NCBI RefSeq assembly: GCF_000310225.1 | Contig: NZ_AMXF01000006.1 | Location: 1 to 52,602, forward strand | Reading direction: 5' to 3' | Source: Thauera phenylacetica B4P | GTDB taxonomy: Bacteria; Pseudomonadota; Gammaproteobacteria; Burkholderiales; Rhodocyclaceae | DNA: 52,602 bases | Shown here: positions 39,701-48,697 of the stretch, one piece after another | Numbering within the stretch: position 1 is the stretch's first letter | How the letters are laid out: each line of letters begins with the position of its first letter | The notes under the pieces: generated by a model | Database searches by the model: none | Told to the model about the DNA's origin: nothing | The model's input: the letters and a program-made list of their open reading frames with translations, nothing else | Position numbers and translations under genes: made by a program

Positions 39701-40270
39701 GTGTGCCATGTTGACCTGCAGCGTTCGCAATTTTTCCTGTTCCTGATTCGCCTCGATGAAGAACTCGCTGCCCAGGCGCAGGGCGCGGGGTGTTCATGCG
39801 GCGGCGTGCTTCATCGTGCCAACTATCCCCGTAAGCCCCGTGGTTGCCCGACCCTCGCGATCCGCGAGGCGTTCTCGTCCCGGCTGAGCTTTTGCTGCAG
39901 CCGTTGCCGCCGGCGCACCACCTCGGTATCGGTGCGTTTCCTGGGCCGGCGCGTGTATCTGGGTTTGGTGGTGGTGCTGTGTTCTGCCCGGCATGCCGGG
40001 CAGAACACAGCGGCGGCGACGCTGTGCGAGGCGCTCGAGATTCCGCTGCGCACCCTGCAGCGCTGGCGACGGTGGTGGCGTGAGGACTTCCTGCAGACGC
40101 CACTGTGGCAGGCGATGTGCGCCCGCTTCATGCCCCCGGTGTCAGCCCAGGGGCTGCCGGGCGAGTTGCTCGCGCGCTTTGCCGGCGAGGCCACCGAGGC
40201 GCTGCAGCGGCTGCTGCGCTTTCTGGCGCCGCTCACGGTGCGCGCGGTCACGCTGCCCGAGGGGCGCTGA
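39701..40270 (+). CDS. Zinc-ribbon/helix-turn-helix protein of insertion element
   Basis: About 189 residues from a GTG at 39701 (frame open to 39611, start uncertain). Cysteines in GCSCGGVLHRANYPRKPRGC and FCCSRCRRRTTSVSVRFLGR form a likely zinc ribbon. A helix-turn-helix follows (LCEALEIPLRTLQRWRRWWR). It matches the DUF6431-type proteins that precede DDE transposase plus AAA ATPase genes in GC-rich proteobacterial elements. Probably an accessory DNA-binding factor. Confidence 0.65.
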   Translation: MCHVDLQRSQFFLFLIRLDEELAAQAQGAGCSCGGVLHRANYPRKPRGCPTLAIREAFSSRLSFCCSRCRRRTTSVSVRFLGRRVYLGLVVVLCSARHAGQNTAAATLCEALEIPLRTLQRWRRWWREDFLQTPLWQAMCARFMPPVSAQGLPGELLARFAGEATEALQRLLRFLAPLTVRAVTLPEGR

Positions 40271-40367
40271 GTTCCCGCAGAGGATGCAGATCGCCACCGA
40301 CGCCGAGGCTTCGTAGCCTGCACTCCCAGTGGCGCCACCACCCCGGTGCGCCCGAACCGGGAGTCCT

Positions 40368-41820
40368 CTTGAACACACCGACCGATCCCCCGCAACGCGA
40401 TCGATGGGCGCGGCTGCGCTTCTCGATCATCGGCCCCTTGCTGGCCGCACCGCCCGCGCCGGGCGAGGTGCACGATGCGCTGGCCACGCTCGCCGCCCGC
40501 ACCTGGCGCCATCCCATCAGCGGCCAGGACGTACGCTTCGGGCTGTCGACGATCGAGCGCTGGTACTACGCCGCGCGCAGCGCCGCCGACCCGATCGCGG
40601 CGCTGCGCGACCGGCCACGCCCCCGAGGCCGCTTCGCGAGTCTTTCGCCGGGCGTCATCGACACCCTGGTGCAGCAGTACCGCGAGCACCCGGGCTGGAC
40701 CGCGCAACTGCACGTGGACAATCTGCGCGCAGCACTCGCCGGCACTGGGCTGAGCGTGCCGTCCTACCCGACGGTACGCCGCTACCTCAAGGCCCAGGGG
40801 ATGTTCCGCCAGGCGGCACCCAAGCGCACGAGCGCGGGCGCGGTGCTCGCGCGCGACCGGCTCGAGCACCGCGAGGTGCGCAGCTTCGAGCTCGACCATG
40901 TCTCGGCGCTGTGGCACCTGGACTTCCACCACGGCGCGCGTCGCGTGCTCACCCGCGCGGGCACCTGGGAGAAGCCCTTCCTGCTGGGCATCCTGGACGA
41001 CCGCTCGCGCCTGGTCTGCCACCTGCAGTGGTACCTGGACGAGAGCGCGCAGAGCCTGGTCCATGGTCTGTCCCAGGCCTTCATGAAGCGTGGGCTGCCG
41101 CGTGCGCTGATGACCGACAACGGCGCGGCTATGCTCGCCGACGAGACGGTGTCGGGCCTGAACCGCCTGGGGGTACTGCACCAGACGACGCTGCCGTACT
41201 CGCCCTACCAGAACGCCAAGCAGGAGTCCTTCTGGGGCCGCGTCGAGGGGCGGCTGATGCCCATGCTCGAGGGCGAGCCGGCGCTCACGCTGGAACTGCT
41301 CAATCAGGCGACCCAGGCCTGGGTCGAGCAGGAGTATCACCGCACCGGGCACAGCGAGATCGGCGCCACACCGCTCGCGCGCTATCTGGCCGGCCCCAAC
41401 GTGCGCCGCGACTGTCCCACACCCACGGTGCTCGCCGACGCGTTCCGCATCGAGGCGCCACGACGCCAGCGGCGCGCCGACGGCACCGTGACCCTGCACG
41501 GGCAACGCTTCGAGATCCCGTCGCGCTACCACGCGATGGCCGTGGTGCACCTGCGCTACGCGCGCTGGGACCTGACCCGGGTCGATCTCGTCGATCCGCA
41601 CACCGGCGCCGTGCTGTGCCCGATCACCCCGCTCGACAAGTCCGCCAATGCCGAGCGGGCGCGCCGGCCGCGCGCACCGAGCGTGGTCGATCTGTCGCCG
41701 CTGCCGCCGGCGGGCATGGCGCCACTGCTCACCCAGTTGCTCGCCGACTACGCCGCCACCGGCTTGCCACCGGCCTATCTGCCTGTCCCCACTTCCCCCG
41801 CCGAACAGGACCTCGCATGA
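40368..41820 (+). CDS. DDE integrase-type transposase
   Basis: A frame of about 480 residues starting near LNTPTDPPQRDRWARLRFSI (a TTG near 40368; the frame is open upstream). It has N-terminal helix-turn-helix domains and a retroviral-integrase-type core: HLDFHHGARRVL (first D), LMTDNGAAMLADE (second D), and NAKQESFWGRVEGRLMPML (E). The C-terminal beta-barrel-like region is normal. It overlaps the ATPase start, a TniA/TniB-like pairing. Looks intact. Confidence 0.8.
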
Positions 41821-42662
41821 ACACCAAACTGCTCGCCCTCTACGGGCTCAAGTGGCACCCCTTCACGACCGAGGTGCCCACCGAGGCGATCCATGTGCCC
41901 GCGCGCCTCGAGCACTTCTGCTGGCGTATCGAGCAGGGGCTGATCGGCGAGGGTGGCTTCGCGATGATCCACGGTGACCCGGGCACCGGCAAAAGCGTGG
42001 CGCTGCGTCTGCTGGCCGAGCGCCTGGCGCGGCTGCCCGATCTCACCGTCGGGGCGATCACCCATCCGCAGAGCAACCTCGCGGACTTCTATCGCGAGAT
42101 GGGCGATCTCTTTGGCGTGCCGCTGCGCCCGCACAACCGCTGGGGCGGCTTCAAGGCGCTGCGCGAGGCGTGGTTCGCCCATCTGGAATCGACCCGCCGC
42201 CGCCCGGTGCTGCTCATCGACGAGGCCCAGGAGATGAGCCCAGCGGTGCTCTCGGAGCTGCGCCTGATGGCCAGCGCGAAGTTCGATTCGCAGTCGCTCC
42301 TGTGCGTGGTGCTCGCCGGCGACGCGCGCCTGCCCGAGAAGCTGCGCCGCGAGGAGCTCATCCCGCTCGGTTCGCGCATCCGCACCCGGCTCGCCACCGA
42401 GGCGGCCAGTCGCGAGGAACTGCTCGCCTGCCTGCAGCACCTCACCAGCGCGGCGGGCAACGCCAGCCTGATGAGCGCCGCCCTCATGCACACCCTGTGT
42501 GATCACGCCGTCGGCAACTACCGCATCCTCACCACGATGGCCGCCGAGCTGCTCGCTGTGGCCGCCCACCGCGACCTGCCTCAGCTCGACGAGAAGCTCT
42601 ACCTCGACGTCTTTGCCCCGCCCGAGACCGTCGCCCCACGCCGTGCGTCGGCCCGGCGCTGA
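41818..42662 (+). CDS. AAA ATPase of transposition, ExeA/TniB-like
   Basis: 281 residues, MNTKLLALYGLKWHPFTTEV, with Walker A HGDPGTGKSVALRLL (about residue 54), Walker B PVLLIDEAQEMSP and sensor/arginine region GSRIRTRLATEAAS. It belongs to the ATPases that select targets for DDE transposases. Start overlaps the transposase stop (ATGA). Confidence 0.88.
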
Positions 42663-42682
42663 CCGCCCACAGGAGTCCCATC

Positions 42683-42910
42683 ATGCACAACCCATCCCCG
42701 CGCGCACCGCTGTCGTGGCCCGAACTGCCCGATGAGGCGGCCGTGGCCCTCCAGAGCGTGCTTCACGACTTCGTCATGCTCTTCGAGTCCCACTACCTCG
42801 GCCAGATCGAGCGCTACTACCACGAGCGATCGCGCGAGCACCTCGTCGCACCCGACTTTGTCCAGCCTGACCTGTTCCGCTCGGCCTACCCTGACGACCC
42901 ACCGTTCTGA
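42683..42910 (+). CDS. Small protein of insertion element, 75 residues
   Basis: MHNPSPRAPLSWPELPDEAA with a helical centre (FVMLFESHYLGQIERYYHER) and acidic C terminus (SAYPDDPPF). The gene at 52343-52555 encodes an analogous protein (IWAHYELALFEHYRQDRL and LPFDDPSF), so this small gene is a regular part of the element type. Function unknown. A terminator-like hairpin follows at 42929-42960. Confidence 0.65.
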   Translation: MHNPSPRAPLSWPELPDEAAVALQSVLHDFVMLFESHYLGQIERYYHERSREHLVAPDFVQPDLFRSAYPDDPPF

Positions 42911-42961
42911 GCCGTCTTCAAGTACAAACGCCGCCCCTCAGTATCACCGGGCGGCGTTTCC

Positions 42962-43172
42962 GTTCGACGGCGTGCCTCTGCACGCCATCGCGCTACGTGA
43001 TCATCGGAACATCAAATCGGGTGACCACACTCAACTACGCCGCTGGGTGGCCGTTGATGACGATGCCAAAGGCTGGGATGAACCCGCCCGCTTGGTGCAG
43101 ACCAACCCGGAAACCGGCCTGTCTGATCCGTCCGTGGTTGCCCGCCTCTCTGGCTTGCTGGGGGAAAAATGA
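42962..43172 (+). pseudogene. 3' remnant of gene interrupted by insertion element
   Basis: In frame with the next gene's ATGA overlap, the translation includes RDHRNIKSGDHTQLRRWVAV and ends LSDPSVVARLSGLLGEK. The 5' part is missing where the insertion element ends. The DHRNIKSGDHTQ segment resembles the stretch fused to the rep 3' part at about 3170-3188. No family recognised. The coupling shows this was the first or middle gene of an operon with the HAD-like gene. Confidence 0.5.
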
Positions 43173-43615
43173 TCCTGTTTCTCGACTTCGACGGTGTGCT
43201 GCACCCGGAATATGACGGGCAGGCTACTCCGGCAGACGTAGTGTTCTGCCACCTGCCACGCTTCGAGGCCGTCATGCGCGATCATCCAGAAGTGGAGATC
43301 GTCATCAGCTCGACATGGCGCGAGCAGTTCCCGCTCGATGACCTGCGGGCGCGGTTTTCGCCCGACATTGCTGCCCGGATCGTCGGAGCAACACCAATCA
43401 CCCCGCGCATTGATGGCAAATACCTGCCAGCCCGGCGCGAGGGTGAAATCCTCGACTGGTTAAGGCACGCCGAGCGCGAGCATGAGCCGTGGCTGGCTTT
43501 GGACGATGCCGCGTGGCAGTTCCAGCAGCACCGCGACCGCCTGATCGCCTGCACTTGGTATGTCGGTCTTGATGACGCGGCAGAGGCGGCACTACGGGAA
43601 CTGCTGGGCGGATAG
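43169..43615 (+). CDS. HAD-superfamily phosphatase-like protein
   Basis: 148 residues. HAD motif I is LFLDFDGVLHPEY at the very start, motif II is VISSTWRE, and a late WLALDDAAWQF supplies the acidic motif IV. It resembles the stand-alone HAD domain found in predicted RNA-repair proteins. Substrate unknown. Start overlaps the upstream remnant. Confidence 0.75.
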   Translation: MILFLDFDGVLHPEYDGQATPADVVFCHLPRFEAVMRDHPEVEIVISSTWREQFPLDDLRARFSPDIAARIVGATPITPRIDGKYLPARREGEILDWLRHAEREHEPWLALDDAAWQFQQHRDRLIACTWYVGLDDAAEAALRELLGG

Positions 43616-43624
43616 GTGGTAAAT

Positions 43625-44110
43625 ATGGCAATCGACAAACTTAACAGCCTGCAATTCCTGTTTTTGAGACCGGACTACTTCAAGGAATTCGGCGACCGGG
43701 ACGGCGTGTATGTGGATTACGTTCCGTTCGAGCTGCGGACGCGGCTCCTGCGTTGGACATGGCCGACAACCAACCGAGATCGTTATTTTTTTACTCATGA
43801 TGGCCGCGACGTCATCACGCGGGAAGGCTGGGAGGAATTTGTGCGCTGGGTCTGCCTTGCGATGGATCGACAGTTGGGGGCAGAGAGCGGGGCAAACGAA
43901 GCCGCGATGAAACACAAACAAATCCCTGCTGGCGGGGAACCAAGCGGCACCATCGACGATTTTTTCCACGTCATCGAAGGTAGCGTGAAACCGGAAAAGC
44001 CGGTGACGATTGAAGAGATGAACGACGTGACAGCGGCCGCCGGGGTTCGACACTTAACCCCGATTTTCGCCCCTTTTCGGAAAGTGCCTTCAGCGCTGGC
44101 GCGGGTTTGA
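43625..44110 (+). pseudogene. Paralogue of 6769-7314 gene, 3' end interrupted
   Basis: MAIDKLNSLQFLFLRPDYFK, closely similar over about 90 residues to the protein at 6769-7314. Then the sequence continues MKHKQIPAGGEPSGTIDDFF through PVTIEEMNDV, antitoxin-like in style. It is cut at about 44034 by the IS1634-like element. Beyond the element the frame resumes as WAGELGTENNGAP, so TIEEMNDVTGWAG may be the original reading, similar to TIEEINEAAAQGWAG of the antitoxin at 21363. A second ATG at 43907 may begin a separate small gene. Confidence 0.55.
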
Positions 44111-45970
44111 AGGCCATGATCGCAAAAGTGCTGTGGTGGCACGTTTGTAACAGTCACCTTCAAACTTGACGAGGCTTTGTGCCTGGGTAGAGTGGCGGCA
44201 TGCACGTCAAGCTCACCACCTCCGGAGGCCGCCGCTACGTCCAGCTCGTCGAGTCCTATCGTGACGAGGCGGGACGGGTGAAGAAGCGCACCGTCGCCAC
44301 GCTCGGCCGCGCCGAGCAGGTCGATGGTTCGCTCGACGCGGTGATTAACGGTCTGTTGAAGATCACCGGCCGCGAACCAATGGGCGCCAAGCCGCCGGCG
44401 CCGACGGTGTCGTTCGAGTCCGCGCGGGCACTCGGTAACGTGTGGGCACTCACGGAGTTGTGGCGGTCGCTGGGCTTCTCCGGGCTGCGCCGGGTGTTTC
44501 GCCGCACGCGCCGCACCACGGACGTGGAAGCGCTGATCCGTCTGATGGTGCTCAACCGCCTGTGCGACCCCGAATCCAAGCTCGGCGTGCTGCGCTGGGT
44601 ACAGACGGTGGCGCTGCCCGACTTCGGGCCGAAGGCGGTCACGCACCAGCAGTTGCTGCGCAGTCTCGATGCCCTGATGGACCACCAGGACGAGGTCGAT
44701 GCGGTGATCGCCGGGCTGCTGCGCCCCCTGATCGACCATGATCTGTCGGTGGTGTTCTACGACCTCACCACGATCCGTAGCGAAGGACTCAGCCAGCAGC
44801 CCGGCGACGTGCGCCAGTACGGCATGGCCAAGGAGGGACTGATCGCCCGCCAGTTCATGCTCGGCATGGTGCAGACCGCCGAGGGGCTACCGATCTACCA
44901 CGAGGTGTTCGACGGCAACACGGCCGAGACCCGGACCCTGTTGCCTACGCTCTCCAAGGTGCTCGAGCGCTTCCCGTCGGTGCAGCGCCTGGTGCTGGTC
45001 GCTGACCGGGGGCTGCTCAGCCTGGACAATCTGGAGGCGCTGAAAGCCGTGCGCCTGGCCAGCGGCAAGCCGCTCGAATTCATCGTCGCGGTGCCTGGCC
45101 GCCGATACAACGAGTTCATCGAGCTGCTCGAACCCTTCCACGAACAGCAGTGCGCCACCGCCACCCAGGAAGTGATCTCGGAGCAGCCCTGGAACGGGCT
45201 GCGGCTGGTGGTCGCGCACGACCCGGTGACGGCCGCCACGAAGACCCAGCAGCGCAACGAGCGCATCGACGCGCTGACCCGCCAGGCAGACCAATGGAGC
45301 GGCAAGCTCACCGAACAGGACGAAGGCGTGAAGCACCGGGGGCGCAAGCTCTCGGACAGCGGCGCCAAGGCGCGCTTCTACCATGCGGTCAGCGAAGCGC
45401 ACCTGTCGCGCATCATCAAGGTGGATCTGGGCGAGGAGCTCTTCAGCTACCACATCGACGACAAGGCGAAGCGTCTTGCCGAAATGATGGACGGCAAGCT
45501 GCTGCTGGTGACCAACGCCGAGGGGCTCGCCGCGCAGAACGTGCTTCAGCGCTACAAGTCGCTCGCCGACATCGAGCGCGGCTTCAAGGTGCTCAAGTCC
45601 GAGATCGAGATTGGCCCGGTGTATCACCGCCTGCCCGAGCGGATTCGCGCCCACGCGTCGATCTGCTTCATGGCGCTGATCCTGCATCGGGTGATGCGCA
45701 GCCGACTCAAGGCGGCGGACGCGGGCTACACGCCCGAGCGGGCGCTCGAGCAACTACAGCGCATCCAGCATCACCGCGTGCGCCTGAACGGCGGCGAGCC
45801 GGTGGTCGGGGTGTCGACGCTCAGCACGGAACAGAACGAGGTGTTTCATGCATTAGGAATCGAAAAACCAGCGGCGCCGGAGCAGTTGGCGCTGTTGTAG
45901 TGGCATTTTTGAAAGTGCGCTCTAGCAAAAACAAGCACTTGCGAGCGTAACTGTCGAACTCGGGCGGCCG
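44034..45970 (+). mobile_element. IS1634-like insertion sequence
   Basis: 1937 bp bounded by imperfect 23-bp inverted repeats: left CGGCCGCCGGGGTTCGACAC (44034), right complement CGGCCGCCCGAGTTCGACAG (ending 45970), 20 of 23 positions alike. One transposase gene inside. I see no clear target duplication, so ends may be off by a few bases. Confidence 0.75.
44200..45900 (+). CDS. IS1634-family DDE transposase
   Basis: 566 residues, MHVKLTTSGGRRYVQLVESY, with IS4-superfamily features: FYDLTTIRSEG (first catalytic D), RLVLVADRGLLSLDNL (second D), and the late YKSLADIERGFKVLKSEIEI region holding the Y-(2)-R-(3)-E-(6)-K-like motif. RERIRAHASICFMALILHRV near the end is typical of IS1634 members. 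Appears intact. Confidence 0.88.
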   Translation: MHVKLTTSGGRRYVQLVESYRDEAGRVKKRTVATLGRAEQVDGSLDAVINGLLKITGREPMGAKPPAPTVSFESARALGNVWALTELWRSLGFSGLRRVFRRTRRTTDVEALIRLMVLNRLCDPESKLGVLRWVQTVALPDFGPKAVTHQQLLRSLDALMDHQDEVDAVIAGLLRPLIDHDLSVVFYDLTTIRSEGLSQQPGDVRQYGMAKEGLIARQFMLGMVQTAEGLPIYHEVFDGNTAETRTLLPTLSKVLERFPSVQRLVLVADRGLLSLDNLEALKAVRLASGKPLEFIVAVPGRRYNEFIELLEPFHEQQCATATQEVISEQPWNGLRLVVAHDPVTAATKTQQRNERIDALTRQADQWSGKLTEQDEGVKHRGRKLSDSGAKARFYHAVSEAHLSRIIKVDLGEELFSYHIDDKAKRLAEMMDGKLLLVTNAEGLAAQNVLQRYKSLADIERGFKVLKSEIEIGPVYHRLPERIRAHASICFMALILHRVMRSRLKAADAGYTPERALEQLQRIQHHRVRLNGGEPVVGVSTLSTEQNEVFHALGIEKPAAPEQLALL

Positions 45971-46011
45971 GGTGGGCTGGCGAACTGGGCACCGAAAACA
46001 ACGGTGCCCCT

Positions 46012-46251
46012 ATGAGCGTCGCCGATCTGATCGCCAAGCTGCATCCCTTGCCGCCAGACCTGCCGGTGATGCTCACGGTGAGCGAGGGCGGTATCGACTA
46101 TGCCCGCGTCGTCCGGATAGCCGATGTGGCGCAGCACCACCGCAACTGGTCATTTACGCCCATAGGCCAATACCGCGAGTTGCCGGACGAAAACACGGTC
46201 GGAGAGCCATTCAAGGCCGTGGTGATTGACCTTGACGCGGAGTTGCTGTGA
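46012..46251 (+). CDS. Hypothetical protein, 79 residues
   Basis: MSVADLIAKLHPLPPDLPVM and onward, a small beta-rich protein. The frame is open upstream through WAGELGTENNGAP to the insertion sequence end, so it may be the continuation of the interrupted reading frame. Overlaps the next gene by four bases (GTGA). No family recognised. Confidence 0.5.
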   Translation: MSVADLIAKLHPLPPDLPVMLTVSEGGIDYARVVRIADVAQHHRNWSFTPIGQYRELPDENTVGEPFKAVVIDLDAELL

Positions 46252-46475
46252 GCAAGGGGCGCGACACCGAACGGGCGATACTGGAGCGATGCCGCCAGAT
46301 CGCCATCACTCCGGGCGATACGCCCAGTGATCACGACGCAGGGGCCAACGTCTGCCGACTGGCCGGGATGATTGTCCGCCTCCGATACGCCGACAACATA
46401 CAGATCACAGCGTGTATACGCCCCACTCCACCAATAATCCAGTCTCGCGCAAGAAGTCTGGGCCAACCAGCATAG
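46248..46475 (+). CDS. Hypothetical protein, 75 residues, possibly 3'-truncated
   Basis: GTG start overlapping the previous stop: MSKGRDTERAILERCRQIAI with DHDAGANVCRLAGMIVRLRY. The last 25 codons overlap the 3' end of a convergent gene by about 70 bases and read unlike the rest, so the original end was probably lost at a junction near 46405. Family unknown. Confidence 0.4.
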   Translation: MSKGRDTERAILERCRQIAITPGDTPSDHDAGANVCRLAGMIVRLRYADNIQITACIRPTPPIIQSRARSLGQPA

Positions 46476-46980
46476 GCTTGTAAGCCATACCATCCAGGCC
46501 ATCGGCAGGCCGAGCAAGAACACGGCCATAACCCTCCGGTATCTTATTGATCACGGCAATGGTGGTAGCTAGCGCCATGTCGATCACCTCCATGCTCGGA
46601 AGCGTCAGCCAAGCATGGAGGTTCACTGTGCCGCCTGCATGACCGTTCTTGAGCTTATCGGCAATGAAGTCATCGTCGAACTTGAACATCCCCGTGTCGG
46701 TGCCGTCGTCGATCCAGCCGAGGGTGTAAAGCACCGGACAGCCGAGCCATTCCTGTATCACTGGCGCGAGCCGGTAGTGGATGGCCATGCACTGGGCCAC
46801 TACGTCAGAGAAATCGAGATCACCGAGGCCACGCTGTACCACATAAGGGAATTCGGGTTGCCGCTCGTCAGTCAGATACTGCTTCGTGAGCTGCACCTCG
46901 TGACTTGGAACATCGAGGCCGAAGCGTTTGGTACGCTCAACGGCGGCAGCCCATTCAGTTGCGTAATTGCTTGAGATCAT
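46405..46980 (-). CDS. Hypothetical protein, 191 residues
   Basis: MISSNYATEWAAAVERTKRF and onward, mixed alpha/beta with YTLGWIDDGTDTGMFKFDDD and VNLHAWLTLPSMEVIDMALA. No signal peptide. I recognise no family. First member at the distal end of the minus-strand accessory operon that runs from 52.2 kb. Confidence 0.55.
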   Translation of the reverse strand: MISSNYATEWAAAVERTKRFGLDVPSHEVQLTKQYLTDERQPEFPYVVQRGLGDLDFSDVVAQCMAIHYRLAPVIQEWLGCPVLYTLGWIDDGTDTGMFKFDDDFIADKLKNGHAGGTVNLHAWLTLPSMEVIDMALATTIAVINKIPEGYGRVLARPADGLDGMAYKPMLVGPDFLRETGLLVEWGVYTL

Positions 46981-47001
46981 AAGGGTCCTTGGCGCACGAA
47001 A

Positions 47002-47622
47002 TCAGGTCCGGCGCATGCTATCGAAAAGGTGATCGCCGTAGGAGGTGTCGGCGCATCCGCCAAACGGCTCAGAAAAGGTCTGGAGCACGATCTGGGAGGC
47101 CGCCTGCTCGTCCATCGGAAAAAAGGCTCCGTCCGGCTCGCAGAACAGCTCAAAGTCGCCTTGTTTCATTCCGCACGCCTCGCAGTGGTTCATCCAGTAC
47201 GAGCTGCCCGTGGTCTTGCTGAAATCGACACGGTAGTGCCGCGTCATGGTCTTGATCCGGTTGGCCACGGCAGGCAGTAGCTCGGTAACGTAGTTCAGAA
47301 TGGTCGGCTCATCGTGCCGATACCACACGTCTCTATCGTCCTCCTCGTCGTCGGGTTCGAGTGCTTCGTGCCCAGAGGGCAAGATGAAGCCAAAGACTTG
47401 CGTCAGCTCGCGACACTTCCAGCAGTGCGTCTCGGACTGGGCAATGAAGTAGTTGCTGGCCCGCACATTGATGTCGGGTAGGGCGGGCAACCAGCGCCCG
47501 AAGGCGCCGGGGTTTACGCCGTCCGGCACGTACCAGACCTTGCGGTCGCCGTCCCATCTCGCACCCAGCCGCTTGGCGTCATCCTTCTGCGCGAAGGGCA
47601 CATTGAGGTCGATCCGTGCCAT
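47002..47622 (-). CDS. DUF5710-domain protein with zinc-finger motifs
   Basis: 206 residues. The N terminus RIDLNVPFAQKDDAKRLGAR then WDGDRKVWYVPDG is the DUF5710 pattern, often found attached to plasmid primases. It is followed by HCWKCREL and HCEACGMKQGDFELFC, likely zinc ligands. Probably nucleic-acid related. In the accessory operon with small gaps on both sides. Confidence 0.7.
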   Translation of the reverse strand: MARIDLNVPFAQKDDAKRLGARWDGDRKVWYVPDGVNPGAFGRWLPALPDINVRASNYFIAQSETHCWKCRELTQVFGFILPSGHEALEPDDEEDDRDVWYRHDEPTILNYVTELLPAVANRIKTMTRHYRVDFSKTTGSSYWMNHCEACGMKQGDFELFCEPDGAFFPMDEQAASQIVLQTFSEPFGGCADTSYGDHLFDSMRRT

Positions 47623-47632
47623 ACACCCTCCG

Positions 47633-48256
47633 TCAATCCAGACCCTTTGCTTCCCAGCCTTGGCTGGTCAGCTTGACGGCATGCTTGGATTCCTTGTTGC
47701 CAACACCATCGAGAATGCTCTTGACCGCCGGGAAAGCGGCTTGCACCTCGGGCTTCTTGGCCCAGTCGGCAAGGTTGTTGACCTTATAGGTGTAGGTGAT
47801 GCCTGCCTCCTGGTAGTCGCCGAGCTTCATCGGGCCTTCCCACTTCACCACCTTGTCGAGGCTCTTCTGTCCCCAGCACAGATCGGTCTGGGTCACCTTC
47901 TGGGAACCGTTCAACCCCCAACTGGTCGCCTCCTTCTCCCGGACAAAGGGTTTGGCGGCATCGGTCAGCGAACAACGCTGTCCCTTGTCCGCAGCTTCGC
48001 ACTTCACCAGCGCGGCAGCCTCAAGCGCGGTCATCTGATTGGCTGTGCCGCTTTGCATGGTCTTCTGAAGACGCATGTCCATTTCGGTGACCGTCACCGG
48101 GAAGTCACGGTACTGATTGAGGCACAACTGTCCCTTCTTCTCGAAATACTGGCTCAGCGCCGCACCGAAGTTCTTTTCGTTGACGTCGGTTTTGCTACCG
48201 CAGGCGGCGAGCGTGACGGTGCCGAGTACGGCGAGGATGGCAAGCTGTTTTGACAT
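47633..48256 (-). CDS. Lipoprotein, 207 residues
   Basis: From ATG 48256 (AGGGAG spacing favours it over the ATG at 48262). The lipobox LAAC ends signal MSKQLAILAVLGTVTLAAC. The mature part has repeated cysteines (QLCLNQYRD, VKCEAADKGQRCSLTD, TDLCWGQ). Reads as an outer-membrane or periplasmic lipoprotein; exact role unknown. Confidence 0.7.
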   Translation of the reverse strand: MSKQLAILAVLGTVTLAACGSKTDVNEKNFGAALSQYFEKKGQLCLNQYRDFPVTVTEMDMRLQKTMQSGTANQMTALEAAALVKCEAADKGQRCSLTDAAKPFVREKEATSWGLNGSQKVTQTDLCWGQKSLDKVVKWEGPMKLGDYQEAGITYTYKVNNLADWAKKPEVQAAFPAVKSILDGVGNKESKHAVKLTSQGWEAKGLD

Positions 48257-48303
48257 AGGCATGAACTCCCTGTTCTTGTTGGTGAATATGAATGAAAGTG
48301 GTG

Positions 48304-48675
48304 TCAGGACAGATCCCAGACTTCGATGGTCAGCACCTTGTCGGGCGGACAGGCGGCGATCTTGCCGTGATGCAAGATGACGTCGCGAGCCCGGTTGGCG
48401 GGCATCACATGGTCGTCGCCGATGACGGCAGGATCGTTGCGCGCTGGCGGGCCGTTCTCGATGATCGGCAGGACATCACTGGCCTTGGCCGTGTAACGGT
48501 TGGGATAGCCTCCCGACAGCAGTTGTACCGCCTTGCCTTCATCAACCAGCCGCTGCACCCAGCCATTTCCGCCGACACTGGTTTCCCAGTTCGCCAGCAC
48601 CGCATCCCTTCGACCAATGCCTGTATCCCGCTCCTCGGGCGTCTGGGCGGCAATGACGATCCACCATCCGATCAT
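48304..48675 (-). CDS. Hypothetical protein, 123 residues
   Basis: Start at ATG 48675 behind GAAGGAAAGC, MIGWWIVIAAQTPEERDTGI. It contains LANWETSVGGNGWVQRLVDE and a C-terminal ACPPDKVLTIEVWDLS. No signal peptide cleavage site is obvious. No family recognised. Follows the GIY-YIG gene in the operon. Confidence 0.55.
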   Translation of the reverse strand: MIGWWIVIAAQTPEERDTGIGRRDAVLANWETSVGGNGWVQRLVDEGKAVQLLSGGYPNRYTAKASDVLPIIENGPPARNDPAVIGDDHVMPANRARDVILHHGKIAACPPDKVLTIEVWDLS

Positions 48676-48697
48676 GCTTTCCTTCCTTCGTCTTCGA

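Larger units (their letters stand above)
39590..42990 (+). mobile_element. GC-rich insertion element with DDE transposase and AAA ATPase
   Basis: Four co-directional genes (zinc-ribbon protein, transposase, ATPase, small protein) of clearly higher GC than the plasmid. Exact ends were not resolved: sequence near 39619-39710 has several hairpins (GAGGGGGGATCCCCCTC), and a terminator-like stem lies at about 42929-42960. It separates the rep 5' part from a gene 3' remnant. A related element enters at the right edge of the window. Confidence 0.75.

Noticed and set aside
39823..41601. 592-residue minus-strand frame
   Set aside because: Antisense shadow of the transposase in very GC-rich DNA; composition is arginine/valine biased and no motif is present.
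40329..42662. 777-residue plus-strand frame that joins arginine-rich sequence to the ATPase
   Set aside because: Its first 490 residues are an out-of-frame reading of the transposase gene (RR/AR-rich, no domain). Only the in-frame ATPase from 41818 is real.
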